From contig JAIQGL010000017.1 of the NCBI GenBank assembly GCA_020072585.1, forward strand, positions 1 to 64,000: DNA of 64,000 nucleotides. Direction: 5' to 3'. The stretch comes from Terriglobia bacterium. Its GTDB lineage: Bacteria > Acidobacteriota > Terriglobia > Terriglobales > Acidobacteriaceae. Numbering within the stretch: position 1 is the stretch's first letter; every line of letters begins with the position of its first letter. A program made the position numbers and the translations under genes. Of the stretch, positions 9,201 through 17,250 are shown piece after piece. A model generated the notes under the pieces. The model saw nothing but the letters and a program-made list of their open reading frames with translations. It was not told the origin of the DNA and did no database searches.

Positions 9201-9337
9201 GAAATCTAAGCCAGCTCATCATCGCCGTGGACAGCGCTGATGCAGCCCCCACCAGCCAGGAAGCGCAGGCGGCGGAAAAAACTCTGGCTCAGGCCCAGGA
9301 CCTGCTCAAGCAATGGGAGGCATTGAAGAGCAAATAA
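6275..9337 (+). CDS. exported VPS10/BNR-repeat (sortilin-like) protein
   Basis: A roughly 1,020-residue exported protein of the VPS10/sortilin-like BNR group, which is abundant in Acidobacteriota. The signal peptide is near MSKNSSLVRFVPVFVLLVLSS. About ten Asp-box repeats are visible, for example KSTDGGRTW, RSTDGGANW, KSDDGGQTW, SVDGGRTW and RTHDFGKTW, forming beta-propellers over residues 40-750. A C-terminal region has Ig-like strands and helices. The ATG at 6263 is an alternative start. It lies divergent from the dehydrogenase, and the FAD oxidoreductase starts two bases after its stop. Sialidase activity should not be assumed; the role may be binding or glycan cleavage. Confidence 0.82.
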   Translation: MSKNSSLVRFVPVFVLLVLSSFGFAQQIDPSLYSGLRWRMIGPHRGGRTIAVSGIEGQPNVYFFGGVGGGVWKTTNGGITWDPIFDGQPISSIGAIAVSSFNPNIIYVGTGEADFRSNLTYGNGVYKSTDGGRTWKNIGLTASRHISRIAIDPRNPDVVFVAAMGSAYGPGLERGVFRSTDGGANWQKVLFRDENSGAIDVTLDPDQPQTVWAALLHDQRPPWSAYPPATTSGAIYKSTDGGTVWNPVTSGGLPEGDWGRAGLAVARGTHGQRVYALIDAKEGGLFKSDDGGQTWLRTGTDPRIRGRMWYFGEIYTDPKNPDTVYIPNVSLYRSTDAGKTFIALKGAPGGDDYHALWIDPGNPQRMIFGSDQGAGVSVDGGRTWSSWYNQPTAQFYHVAVDNEFPYHVYGAQQDSGSVFILSRSNDGSITFRDWHPAGAGESGYIAPDPSDPNIIYGGGTYGELFRYDRRTGQAQIIAPDAIRNFGEAHPEHRYTWTSPIVFSPQDSHTLYFGSQNVLRSTNQGNNWEKISPDLTGADPNASQDGPLTLANAKARGHGVVYTIAPSPISAAQIWAGTDSGLIHLTRDNGKTWNNVTPPGLSDWSKISMIEASHFDVGTAYAAVDRHRLDDIGPCIYRTHDFGKTWTRINTGIPQGAYVRVVREDPVKKGLLFAGAELGVFFSINDGGSWQPLNLNMPVSPVHDLVVKDNDLVAATHGRAFWILDDISPLRQLSAEVESASVHLFQPSIAMRIRASTNHDTPLPPEEPAGENPPPGVIFYYYLKSSAQGEVKLEVLDAKGRVARSYSSKDQPFRPPTPPAFPAYWFKPAEPLSSAAGMHRFIWDVRYSAPPIAQPGYSMSTVAGRDVPREPEGPQALPGGYQVRLTVDGKPYTQPFKLIMDPRVKTSAQDLEKQFTLELKLVQAVQQANQAVEEIHAAAQAGKISAADEKKFAGTRRRRGETEPEGGDQPAFAQVIGNLSQLIIAVDSADAAPTSQEAQAAEKTLAQAQDLLKQWEALKSK

Positions 9338-9338
9338 C

Positions 9339-10499
9339 ATGCACACAGCAGACGTAGTCATCATCGGCGGCGGAATCGTTGGCTCTAGCATTGCCTGGCA
9401 TCTCACGCATGCCGGCTGCAAAAGCGTGCTGGTTATTGAACGGGAAAGCTCACAAGGCAAAGGCTCCACCGGCAAAAGTATGGGAGGAGTCCGCGCACAA
9501 TTCTCCACGCCCGTAAACATACAGATGTCGCTCTACTCCATTCCCTTCTACGCCAAATTTGAGGAAGTCGTCGGTCATCCCGCTGATTACCGGCCTCAGG
9601 GATATCTGTTCCTGGCGACGAAAGAGTCGCACCTCGCTTACCTGCGTGACAATTTTGATCGCCAGAAGAAGCTTGGCCTGACCACTGCGCGCCTCCTTCC
9701 CGCCGATGAGATCCGCGCCATGCTTCCACAGCTTCGCTCGAATGACATACTTGGCGGCAGCTTCTGCTCAACCGATGGCTTCGTCGATCCTTACAGCGTC
9801 ATGAACGGTTTTATGGCCTCCGCCACCGAGCACGGCGCTACTCTATGGAAGAAGACGGAAGTCACCGGCATAACCACTGACCGGAGTGGAGCGTTCAGCG
9901 TTGAAACCACCCGCGGCCCGGTTGCTACGCACTCTGTAGTGAATGCTGCCGGCGCTTGGTCTGCGCAGATCGCAAAGTTCGTCGGCATCGATCTCCCGGT
10001 TGAGCCCCTGCGACGCATGCTTGTGCCCTCCGAGCCATTCTCGGATTTCCCCCACACCTCACCCATGGTCATCGATATGAGCACCGGCTTCCACTTCCGG
10101 CCTGAAGGGCGTGGCTTTTTGCTGGCCTGGAACGATCCAGAGGAAACTCCCGGCTACAAAACTGATTTTGAGCCGTCATTCATCGAAAAGATCCTCATCC
10201 ACGCCGCTGACCGCGTACCCGCTTTTGAGAATCTCCCCATCAATCCCAAGCGCGCATGGGCCGGACTCTACGAGATGACTCCCGACCACCACTGTGTGCT
10301 TGGTCCGGTTGCTGCTGTACCGGGTTTCTCCCTGGCGAACGGCTTCAGTGGGCACGGCGTGATGCACTCGCCTGCTACAGGCAAAATTCTTGCGGACCTG
10401 ATTTTGAAAGGCAAAACGGACATCGTGGATGATGTGTCCGTGCTGGGCTTTGAACGCTTTGCCAAAGGCGAATTGCTGCACGAAACTGCCGTGCTGTAA
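9339..10499 (+). CDS. FAD-dependent oxidoreductase (DAO/sarcosine-oxidase-like)
   Basis: A 386-residue flavoprotein of the DAO superfamily, which oxidises secondary or D-amino acids or related amines. The N-terminal dinucleotide fold is DVVIIGGGIVGSSIAWHL at residues 5-22, followed by an acidic VLVIERE. STGKSMGGVRAQF matches the FAD-contact loop. The C-terminal FAD motif is GFSLANGFSGHGVMHSPATGK near 327-350. It begins two bases after the BNR gene stop, so it is very likely co-transcribed. No Cys-linked flavin site was identified with confidence. The substrate is unknown. Confidence 0.87.
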   Translation: MHTADVVIIGGGIVGSSIAWHLTHAGCKSVLVIERESSQGKGSTGKSMGGVRAQFSTPVNIQMSLYSIPFYAKFEEVVGHPADYRPQGYLFLATKESHLAYLRDNFDRQKKLGLTTARLLPADEIRAMLPQLRSNDILGGSFCSTDGFVDPYSVMNGFMASATEHGATLWKKTEVTGITTDRSGAFSVETTRGPVATHSVVNAAGAWSAQIAKFVGIDLPVEPLRRMLVPSEPFSDFPHTSPMVIDMSTGFHFRPEGRGFLLAWNDPEETPGYKTDFEPSFIEKILIHAADRVPAFENLPINPKRAWAGLYEMTPDHHCVLGPVAAVPGFSLANGFSGHGVMHSPATGKILADLILKGKTDIVDDVSVLGFERFAKGELLHETAVL

Positions 10500-10556
10500 G
10501 GACAGCGACGAACCGGCGTGCCTGCCCTTTCACCGCGTCGGCATGACGAATGACAA

Positions 10557-11060
10557 TTAATGTGCCGGATTGACTACCTGGAACGAATTGATGGCCCGGT
10601 CTACATCAGCGGGTCGCTTTCCCTTATATCCCACGCTGAAAATGTAGAAGATCTTATTGCCGCAGTGGAAGCGGTGCAGGTTGCGCTCAGCGGAGTTCCC
10701 CGTTTCGTATTCCAGCCCTTGCAACCCCGCCAGCGAGACCTGCTTAAGTGATCCGCGAATGACTGGTTCATGCGGGTCTTTGTTGCTATCCGCCTTGTCC
10801 CATAGATCGGCCAGGGTCGTCTCGCAGTCCATCAGCCGGCGCACAGCGCGCACACTGAAAATGGCTCCGCCTGCCAGACGCACCGTATAGACGTGAATGT
10901 GGCGGTCGACGCCGTCATTCTGTGGTGTGGGCTGCGAAGGCAGTGTGATGCCAAACCCATCGTCTGGATAAACGTAGGCTTTCCATTGCTGCTTTGGCTG
11001 CTGGGCTGGAGCGCTGCATACCAGGATAAAGGTAAATATGGCTGCGAAAAGTTTTCTCAT
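10557..11060 (-). CDS. exported protein of unknown function
   Basis: A 167-residue protein, not assigned to a family. The N-terminus MRKLFAAIFTFILVCSAPAQ is a signal peptide. The mature part has alternating strands (YVYPDDGFGITLPSQPTP, HVYTVRLAGGAIFSVRAV) and a C-terminal FYIFSVGYKGKRPADVDRAINSFQ, a layout often seen in PsbP-like or lipoprotein-type alpha/beta domains. An upstream in-frame start at 11087 exists; neither has a strong ribosome site. It is on the minus strand, downstream of the coiled-coil gene by 48 bases and possibly in one transcript with it. Confidence 0.6.
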   Translation of the reverse strand: MRKLFAAIFTFILVCSAPAQQPKQQWKAYVYPDDGFGITLPSQPTPQNDGVDRHIHVYTVRLAGGAIFSVRAVRRLMDCETTLADLWDKADSNKDPHEPVIRGSLKQVSLAGLQGLEYETGNSAERNLHRFHCGNKIFYIFSVGYKGKRPADVDRAINSFQVVNPAH

Positions 11061-11108
11061 AGGGCTGGAGAACATCTTACCAGCCATGAGGTTGCTGGAT
11101 GAAGTAGC

Positions 11109-11498
11109 TCAGGCGGTCTTGGCCAGGACTACATCCAGTTTTTGCATTGCCTCACGCAAAGAATCCAGACCTGTGATCTCTTGGCCTTCCACTTCAAGCT
11201 CAGATGCAAGCTGTTTTGTCATGCGGGTAATGCAGCGAACGCGCTCCTCCGTGATTACCGAGGAGAGTTCTCGGCTATCGCCATCCAGCCATTTCTCAAT
11301 CTGCCAGCCGGTCTGGCGGGCGCGGTCCACTGCATAGCGGAACTCGCTCAATACGCGGCGATCCACCATTCCCGCGCTTAACAATTGCTCTAGACGGTTC
11401 AGTTCACTGGTAATGCGGGCAACCTGGTTCGTTACTTGTTTGCTGAAGGCCTGATTGGCCTCTTGAATTGCTGATTCCTTGATGATTGCGTCGATCAT
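11109..11498 (-). CDS. small helical (coiled-coil) protein of unknown function
   Basis: A 129-residue cytoplasmic protein predicted almost wholly helical. Long amphipathic stretches run from residue 10 to the end (NQAFSKQVTNQVARITSELN, then RVLSEFRYAVDRARQ and LREAMQKLDVVLAKTA). No family is recognised. The ATG at 11498 is preceded by GGAG six bases upstream; a longer frame from 11570 lacks such a site. It precedes the exported protein gene on the same strand. A structural or sensing role cannot be judged. Confidence 0.6.
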   Translation of the reverse strand: MIDAIIKESAIQEANQAFSKQVTNQVARITSELNRLEQLLSAGMVDRRVLSEFRYAVDRARQTGWQIEKWLDGDSRELSSVITEERVRCITRMTKQLASELEVEGQEITGLDSLREAMQKLDVVLAKTA

Positions 11499-11627
11499 GG
11501 GGCACTCCGGAAGGTCATGTACCTTGTAAAGGTAGAGTAGTACAACTTCCGCGTGGTGTGTTAGTGACATTAGTAACCATGATTAACCATGATTTCCGCT
11601 TGAGAAATAAAACCAGCAGCAAAAGAT

Positions 11628-11651
11628 AAGGCCCAACACTTGTTGGGCCTT
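11628..11651 (-). terminator. intrinsic terminator after the glycine-zipper protein gene
   Basis: AAGGCCCAAC and GTTGGGCCTT form ten-base arms around the loop ACTT. On the minus strand the hairpin is followed by the U-rich TTATCTTTT. It lies about 40 bases past the stop of the gene ending at 11688. Confidence 0.72.
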
Positions 11652-11687
11652 TGGCCGATAAAAGAACTCTGGTCTCTGTTTAGCTCT

Positions 11688-12527
11688 TTACCTCGTCTGC
11701 GAAATCGGTATCGTCACTGGCTGGTCCAGAGAAAATTCCAGCAAGGTTTCACTGGGCACATGCACCTGGTCCCCATGAGTTGCGACCTGAACAGCAGTCC
11801 CGGCGCCAGCGCCAACGCCGGCTCCAATCGCTGCGCCTTTGCCACCGCCCGCTATGGCTCCGATCACGGCCCCCAGGGCCGCTCCACCGCCTACTTTCTT
11901 GGCAGTGTCCCCGGTACGTGACTTCCCTGAAAGCTCATAGTCTCCCGTGGAAAGCGCGTAGGTCTGGCCGTTCACTACGATTCCAGTGAGTGATAGCCGG
12001 AGCTGTGCCTTACCCGCCAGGTGCCCTGCCTCTTTGGCTTCTTCCAGACGGCCATAAACATTAGCGCCCTTGGGCACAACGACCAGGTCATTCACATACA
12101 GCGGCTGGTCCAGGGTTGCGGCAAACTTGTCTCCCACTCGATTACGGTCAGAATCGATCGCATCGATGGTCCGTACTGTAAGCCGCGTCCCGGTAGGTAT
12201 GCTGATCCTGTCGCTCAGGTCAACTGTAGCCGGTGAGCTCGAGCGAGCTGGCGGCGGAGGTGGGGCATAATTCGGTTCAGGCCGGGGTGCAAAGTTTTCA
12301 TAGTTCGCGGAGCGTCCGGAATCTGCGTCAAATTTCAATGACACAATGTCGGCCACCGCGTAATGCTGGACTGTTGAGCCCACGCGAAAGCTCAACTGCG
12401 CTTCCGAACCGCCGATGAAAGTCCCCTTGATCACGCTGCCATTCTTAAGTTCAAGCGTATCGGCAAATGCGGAGAGTGCCGGCACGCAAAAGCTGACTGC
12501 CACGATTGCAAGAAATATCTTCTTCAC
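11688..12527 (-). CDS. exported glycine-zipper protein with TrbI-like segment
   Basis: A 279-residue exported protein. The signal peptide is [22 protein letters not shown] small beta-domain follows ([19 protein letters not shown]), then a Pro-rich linker ([14 protein letters not shown]). Next is a domain with [18 protein letters not shown] and [16 protein letters not shown], resembling envelope TrbI/VirB10-like folds. Near residues 210-250 a Gly-zipper ([20 protein letters not shown]) could insert in membrane. The start is GTG with AGGAGG five bases upstream. It has its own terminator. Likely envelope-located; the role is unknown. Confidence 0.72.
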   Translation of the reverse strand: MKKIFLAIVAVSFCVPALSAFADTLELKNGSVIKGTFIGGSEAQLSFRVGSTVQHYAVADIVSLKFDADSGRSANYENFAPRPEPNYAPPPPPARSSSPATVDLSDRISIPTGTRLTVRTIDAIDSDRNRVGDKFAATLDQPLYVNDLVVVPKGANVYGRLEEAKEAGHLAGKAQLRLSLTGIVVNGQTYALSTGDYELSGKSRTGDTAKKVGGGAALGAVIGAIAGGGKGAAIGAGVGAGAGTAVQVATHGDQVHVPSETLLEFSLDQPVTIPISQTR

Positions 12528-12738
12528 ACTTACCTCCTGGTTGGATATGAACCCTGGACCAAAATAAAGTGACTCTTTGCAGTTCTGGTGGATGTACCTT
12601 TTAAAGATGCAAAAAAGGGTGACAGAGTTGCTGAAAACAATTCAATCATAGAAAGCACACAACTTTTTGGGCCTCTAAGAGTAAAGTATTCCCAATGATG
12701 TCAGCAGCGATTGGCGTACGCGTCCATTCCGGGGCGCG

Positions 12739-13284
12739 TTGGTAGCAATATCAGGCCAGCTTGGGATAGAGATCATTGAGCGCCGCAAGATTGTAATCAT
12801 CGATCCAAAAGCCACCGGGGTGACCCAGCCATATCATTACGTTGAAGAAATGGAGCTTCATGCTGCGGAGAAGCATTTGGCCAGATGCGCTGGTGAATCC
12901 CGGCGTCTTGCCCTGGAGGCCCTCCGGCAGACCTCTGCTCAGTTACAGAATCGCGGCTTTGCCCTGCTTGGGTCCGCCATCCTGTTGAGTTCTGCGCGCC
13001 CCTTGCCGGGCCTGGATAAGATCCTGGGCTCCCACGCGCTGATTCATACCGCTGAAGGCGAATTCTTTCGCCTGGCATTTCGTCAGGCCTTCGAACGCCT
13101 GGAAATCCCCGTTATCGGCATCCGAGAACGCGAACTCGACGACTACGCGCAGAAAGTGTTTGGAAAAGCTACTGCCGAAGTTCACAAGAATATTGACAGT
13201 GCAGGACGATCTCTTGGTCCTCCTTGGACCAACGACCAAAAGACGGCCGCACTCGCCGCGGCCATTGTCCTGAAACAGAACTAG
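12739..13284 (+). CDS. conserved protein of unknown function, probably frameshifted at its N-terminus
   Basis: The open frame encodes up to 181 residues from a TTG that has no ribosome site. Just upstream, the ATG at 12698 reads MSAAIGVRVHSGARW and then stops, while this frame begins LVAISGQLGIEIIE. Joining the two after VRVHSG gives a continuous N-terminus, and the break is at a run of four G at 12731-12734. The rest contains PYHYVEEMELHAAEKHL, HALIHTAEGEFFRLA and IRERELDDYA. From memory, comparable proteins occur in other Acidobacteriota, but I cannot name a family. It may be a pseudogene or contain a sequencing error. Confidence 0.55.
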   Translation: MVAISGQLGIEIIERRKIVIIDPKATGVTQPYHYVEEMELHAAEKHLARCAGESRRLALEALRQTSAQLQNRGFALLGSAILLSSARPLPGLDKILGSHALIHTAEGEFFRLAFRQAFERLEIPVIGIRERELDDYAQKVFGKATAEVHKNIDSAGRSLGPPWTNDQKTAALAAAIVLKQN

Positions 13285-13437
13285 AAACACGCTGGCTCCA
13301 CTCGAAGGTCCGCACCTTTCATGGTTCTGGGCACATAGACCAAAGAAAGCGCCGGCCGCGCAAAGAGATTCCTTCAAATCCAGCCCAACTTTGGGTAGAC
13401 TCATCCGTTCAAAAATTCAAGGCAAGGCGGTCTTACC

Positions 13438-15951
13438 ATGCGCCATCTGATGCGTCCTGTTATTGCTTTGTTACTGGTTACAGTTGCCCTTTCTCCCTGG
13501 CAGGCGTTACACGCCCAGCAAGCTCCGCAGGAAGAGCAAGTTGTTCTGCACGGCTACCAGAAAGCGCCGCAACCGATCTCTGACATTCTGAGCGCGCGAC
13601 CGACTCCGCTTGTCCAAGTGAGTCCGAACGGAAAATGGCTGCTCGCTGCTGACCGCCTGGCCAATCCGCCAATTGCCGATCTTGCCCAGCCCATGCTGCG
13701 GCTGGCCGGCCTGCGCATCAATCCAGCGATTAACGGCAGGCATCATCCGCCGCGAATCGTGCATTTGCGTCTCTATTACGCGCTTGGTGATGAACAGGCT
13801 GACGTAACGGTGCCTCGCAATGCTTACCTGAGTGCACCGGAATGGTCGCAGGATAGTCAGCACTTCGCTTTTACCAACACCACGGCCAACGGCATTGAAC
13901 TGTGGATCGGCCAGATTGGCACCTACACTGCCAGCGCCATCCCCAAGGTTAAGATCAGTGCCATCCTGGGCGATGCCGTTCAGTGGATGCCTGACGGCAA
14001 GACGCTGCTGGTACAAACCGTGCCCGCAACCCGTGGCAATCCGCCGGCCGAACCTAAGTCTCCCGAAGGCCCAATTATTCAGGAGAGCGACGGCAAACGC
14101 GGCGCGGTCCGCACCTATGAAGACCTGCTGCAGAACGCCCACGACGAAGACCTTTTTGACTATTACGCCACGACCCAGCTCGCTTTGATAAAAAACGGTG
14201 TGGCCACGCCGGTCGGCAAGCCGGGGATCTTTGCCCGTGTGGAGCCTTCGCCTGACGGCAAGCACCTGCTGGTGAGCCGCATTCATCGTCCTTATTCATA
14301 TATCTTGCCGGAGAGCGATTTCCCCCGTGAGGTGGAAGTCTGGAACCTGACCGGCAAACTGGAATATAAAGTTGCCAGCCTGCCTCTGGAAGAACACGTT
14401 CCGATTGAAGGCGTCCCCCTTGGGCCCCGTGACTATCAATGGGTGCCCACGCAACCGGCCACGCTGGTCTGGGCGGACGCTCTTGATGGCGGCGACCCTA
14501 AAACCAAAGCTCCGTTCCGCGATGAAGTGATGATGCTCAGCGCCCCGTTCATTGACGATCCGCGCGAACTGGTGAAGCTGGAGCAGCGCTTTGTGCCTGC
14601 CGGCGGTGGAGGCGGCGGTTTTCGTTCAGGCTCGGCCATTGAGTGGGGCGAAAGCGGTATCGGGCTGGTGCGTGATTACAATCGTGACCGCCGCTGGCTG
14701 CGCACCTTCCTGATTGACATTGCCAGACCCGGTGAACAACCCAAGCTGATCTGGGAGCGCTCCATTCGCGATCGCTACCGTGATCCCGGCACGCCCCTGA
14801 TGCACATGCTGCCAAACGGCAAGCGCGTGATGCGGCAACAAGGCAGCGCGATCTTTCTGGCCGGCAACGGCGCCTCGCAAAAAGGCGAGTTCCCTTTCCT
14901 GGACCGCTTTGATCTGGAGACGCTGAAAGCCGAGCGAATTTTTCAGTGCGCGGACGGCCATTATGAGTCGGTGGTGGCGCTGATAGCTGACGACGGCTCG
15001 CGATTCATCACCCGCCATGAAAGCCCCACCGAGCCGCCAAATTATTTTGTGCGTACAGCCAAAAGCGCAGACAAGAAGACTCTCACTGATTTTCCTGATC
15101 CGGCGCCGCAGCTGCGGGGCATTACCAAGCAGCTTGTCACGTACAAGCGGGCCGATGGCGTTCAACTCTCTTTCACGCTCTACCTTCCCGCCAACTACAA
15201 GCAAGGTGAGCGCCTGCCAACCATCGTGTGGGCCTATCCACTCGAGTTCAATGACGCGGACACAGCCGGACAGGTTTCCGGTTCGCAATATCGCTTTACC
15301 ACCATCACCGGCATCTCTCACTTGTTTTTGATCACACAGGGCTACGCCGTATTGGACGCCGCCACCATGCCCGTCGTCGGCGATCCTGAGACCATGAACA
15401 ACACTTATGTGGAGCAGATCGTCGCCAGCGCCAAGGCCGCTATCGATAAAGCGGTGGAGCTGGGAGTAACCGATCCTGAGCGCGTGGGCGTGGGCGGACA
15501 CAGCTATGGCGCTTTCATGACCGCCAATCTGCTGGCGCACTCTGATCTGTTCCGCGCCGGGGTCGCGCGCAGTGGCGCTTACAATCGCACGCTGACGCCG
15601 TTCGGTTTCCAGAGCGAACGCCGTACCATCTGGGAAGCGCCGGAGATGTACATCAAAGTCTCACCCTTTATGCAGGCTGACAAGATCAAGCACCCGATCC
15701 TGTTAATCCACGGCATGGCCGACGACAACTCCGGTACGTTTCCCATTCAGAGTGAGCGCATGTATCAGGCCATCAAAGGAAATGGCGGCATTGTGCGCTA
15801 TGTTCAGCTTCCTTTTGAAGCCCACGGCTATCTTGCCCGGGAATCCACCGAGCACACGTTGTGGGAGATGGCTACGTGGTTCGACAAGTGGGTAAAGAAT
15901 GCCCAGCCGGCGGCGCAGACGAAAACAGCGAAGACGGACGGGCAAAGATGA
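13438..15951 (+). CDS. exported S9 family prolyl-oligopeptidase-like serine peptidase (glutamyl endopeptidase type)
   Basis: An 837-residue exported serine peptidase. Signal peptide near residues 1-26 (MRPVIALLLVTVALSPWQA). Residues about 40-560 should form the beta-propeller, and 570-820 the alpha/beta hydrolase. The nucleophile is in VGVGGHSYGAFMTANLLAHS, the Asp is in LIHGMADDNSGTFPIQSERM, and the His is in LPFEAHGYLARES. The motif ARSGAYNRTLTPFGFQ near the nucleophile is characteristic of the plant chloroplast and bacterial glutamyl-endopeptidase branch (S9D). It probably cleaves peptides outside the cytoplasm. A short DUF5076 gene follows closely. Confidence 0.9.
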   Translation: MRHLMRPVIALLLVTVALSPWQALHAQQAPQEEQVVLHGYQKAPQPISDILSARPTPLVQVSPNGKWLLAADRLANPPIADLAQPMLRLAGLRINPAINGRHHPPRIVHLRLYYALGDEQADVTVPRNAYLSAPEWSQDSQHFAFTNTTANGIELWIGQIGTYTASAIPKVKISAILGDAVQWMPDGKTLLVQTVPATRGNPPAEPKSPEGPIIQESDGKRGAVRTYEDLLQNAHDEDLFDYYATTQLALIKNGVATPVGKPGIFARVEPSPDGKHLLVSRIHRPYSYILPESDFPREVEVWNLTGKLEYKVASLPLEEHVPIEGVPLGPRDYQWVPTQPATLVWADALDGGDPKTKAPFRDEVMMLSAPFIDDPRELVKLEQRFVPAGGGGGGFRSGSAIEWGESGIGLVRDYNRDRRWLRTFLIDIARPGEQPKLIWERSIRDRYRDPGTPLMHMLPNGKRVMRQQGSAIFLAGNGASQKGEFPFLDRFDLETLKAERIFQCADGHYESVVALIADDGSRFITRHESPTEPPNYFVRTAKSADKKTLTDFPDPAPQLRGITKQLVTYKRADGVQLSFTLYLPANYKQGERLPTIVWAYPLEFNDADTAGQVSGSQYRFTTITGISHLFLITQGYAVLDAATMPVVGDPETMNNTYVEQIVASAKAAIDKAVELGVTDPERVGVGGHSYGAFMTANLLAHSDLFRAGVARSGAYNRTLTPFGFQSERRTIWEAPEMYIKVSPFMQADKIKHPILLIHGMADDNSGTFPIQSERMYQAIKGNGGIVRYVQLPFEAHGYLARESTEHTLWEMATWFDKWVKNAQPAAQTKTAKTDGQR

Positions 15952-15977
15952 AATTTCAGCACTGAAGATGAGGCTTG

Positions 15978-16292
15978 ATGAAAAATGAACTGCTGGTTCC
16001 GCCGATCGCGGAATCAGATGCAAATGCAATAGAAGTTGTCCGCGTCTGGGTAGCCAAAGGCGGTCAACATGTCAGCATTAATCCTCTTGTATGGAAGGAT
16101 CCTGCGGCCTGGGGCATCGTTCTGGCGGATCTGGCCGGACATGTTGCCAATGCCTATGAACAAGCTTTAGGGCTGGATCGCGAGCTGACCCTGCGAAAGA
16201 TCACAGACCTGTTGCTGGCAGAACTTACAAACCCGACAGACAAGGCACGCGGACAGATGCAGAATTCCCGTCGTGCGCATCACAGAAGGTAA
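15978..16292 (+). CDS. DUF5076 domain-containing protein
   Basis: A 104-residue protein resembling the DUF5076 family. It shows AIEVVRVWVAKGGQHVSINP, then WKDPAAWGIVLADLAGHVAN, the usual Trp/Asp-Pro/Trp-Gly pattern near residues 40-60, and a helical C-terminus. The ATG at 15978 has GAGG five bases upstream; the preceding TTG is an unlikely start. It starts 26 bases after the peptidase stop and may share its transcript. The molecular role of this family is not known to me. Confidence 0.72.
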   Translation: MKNELLVPPIAESDANAIEVVRVWVAKGGQHVSINPLVWKDPAAWGIVLADLAGHVANAYEQALGLDRELTLRKITDLLLAELTNPTDKARGQMQNSRRAHHRR

Positions 16293-16737
16293 AGAAATAT
16301 AAGGACTTACGGTGTTCGCGCGTCCTCTTGTAGTCCTTGTGGATCCGTCTGGAGCTTTGTTCCGACTATCAAAAAAAATAAAAAAACACGTCCAAATGAA
16401 ACGCTTCGGCCATTTCCTTCACTAGTCATTAGGATGAACGGAAAAAAGCACTAACTAGGGAAGGCGGTGGTTGCCAAGGGGGTGTCACCGCCGATCCTGG
16501 AATGTGTTTAACTCCTTTTTTGCCTCTTCAGAAACCAAGAGCGCGGCTCACCTGGCCGCGCTTTTGCTTTTTTAGGCCCTGAGTCTGCGCAGAGGATTTC
16601 ACGGTATATCCTCTTCTGTTTCTTATGTGTTCCTGCCCTGAACCTTTTATGCTTCCCAAGCATCTCTCAAAAAGGAAGTGCCTTTGCCCCAACGGAACCG
16701 AATTTAGCGTACGCTTATCCTTGCTCTGCATAGACAC
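16293..16737. other. 445-base gene-free stretch with stem-loops and a terminator
   Basis: No credible ORF. It holds an inverted repeat AAGGACT/AGTCCTT (16301-16307/16332-16338), an A-rich tract near 16367-16392, a second inverted repeat GGCGGTG/CACCGCC (16463-16469/16486-16492), and a strong terminator at 16540. It could be an untranslated tail, an rpiB leader or a small RNA gene. Confidence 0.6.
16540..16573 (+). terminator. strong intrinsic terminator in gene-free region
   Basis: AGCGCGGC (16540-16547) and GCCGCGCT (16555-16562) form an eight-pair GC-rich stem with a seven-base loop, then TTTGC and a run of seven T. It is 250 bases past the DUF5076 stop, which suggests either a long 3' tail or termination of an unannotated RNA. 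Confidence 0.82.
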
Positions 16738-17250
16738 ATGAAGATCACCATTGGCTCTGACCATGCCGGTTTTGCACTGAAAAAGGTGCTCATCGACCAC
16801 CTACAGAAGAGCGGACACCATCTGGACGACGTTGGGACTGACAGCACTGAGCCGGTGGATTATCCTGATTATGCTGAGGCAGTTGCCTTCGGCGTGCTGC
16901 AAGGCGGGTCAGAGCGCGGCATATTGATCTGCGGAAGCGGCGTGGGAGCTTCGGTTGCTGCGAACAAGATTCCTGGCATCCGCGCCGCTGTCTGCCATGA
17001 CTCGTATTCGGCCCATCAGGGCGTGGAGCACGATGATCTCAACGTGCTGGTTCTGGGCTCACGCGTGATTGCAGAAGAACTGGCGAAGGATTTGTGCACG
17101 ATTTTCCTGAACGCCCGATTTACCGGCGAGGAACGGCATCGCCGGCGTTTGGCAAAGATTCACACGATTGAGCGGCGCTACTCTATTGATTTAGCCAAAG
17201 AGACCGATTCAGCCAGAGAGAATGATTCGGCCAAGGAGAAGATTTCATGA
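16738..17250 (+). CDS. rpiB: ribose 5-phosphate isomerase B
   Basis: A 170-residue RpiB/LacAB-type isomerase converting ribulose 5-phosphate and ribose 5-phosphate in the cytoplasm. Key segments: GSDHAGFALKK at residues 6-16, the catalytic Cys in ILICGSGVGASVAANK near 64-79, and NVLVLGSRVI. The C-terminal tail, with repeats such as AKETDSARENDSAKEK, is longer than in typical 150-residue members and is probably disordered. Its last four bases overlap the start of tal (ATGA), which implies translational coupling. It opens a six-gene pentose phosphate operon. Confidence 0.93.
   Translation: MKITIGSDHAGFALKKVLIDHLQKSGHHLDDVGTDSTEPVDYPDYAEAVAFGVLQGGSERGILICGSGVGASVAANKIPGIRAAVCHDSYSAHQGVEHDDLNVLVLGSRVIAEELAKDLCTIFLNARFTGEERHRRRLAKIHTIERRYSIDLAKETDSARENDSAKEKIS

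Noticed and set aside
13507-14286. 259-codon minus-strand frame inside the S9 peptidase
   Set aside because: Shadow of the propeller region; no recognisable domain, no ribosome site.
14626-15540. 304-codon minus-strand frame inside the S9 peptidase
   Set aside because: It lies opposite the catalytic domain with its clear Ser motif; no domain is seen in the minus frame.
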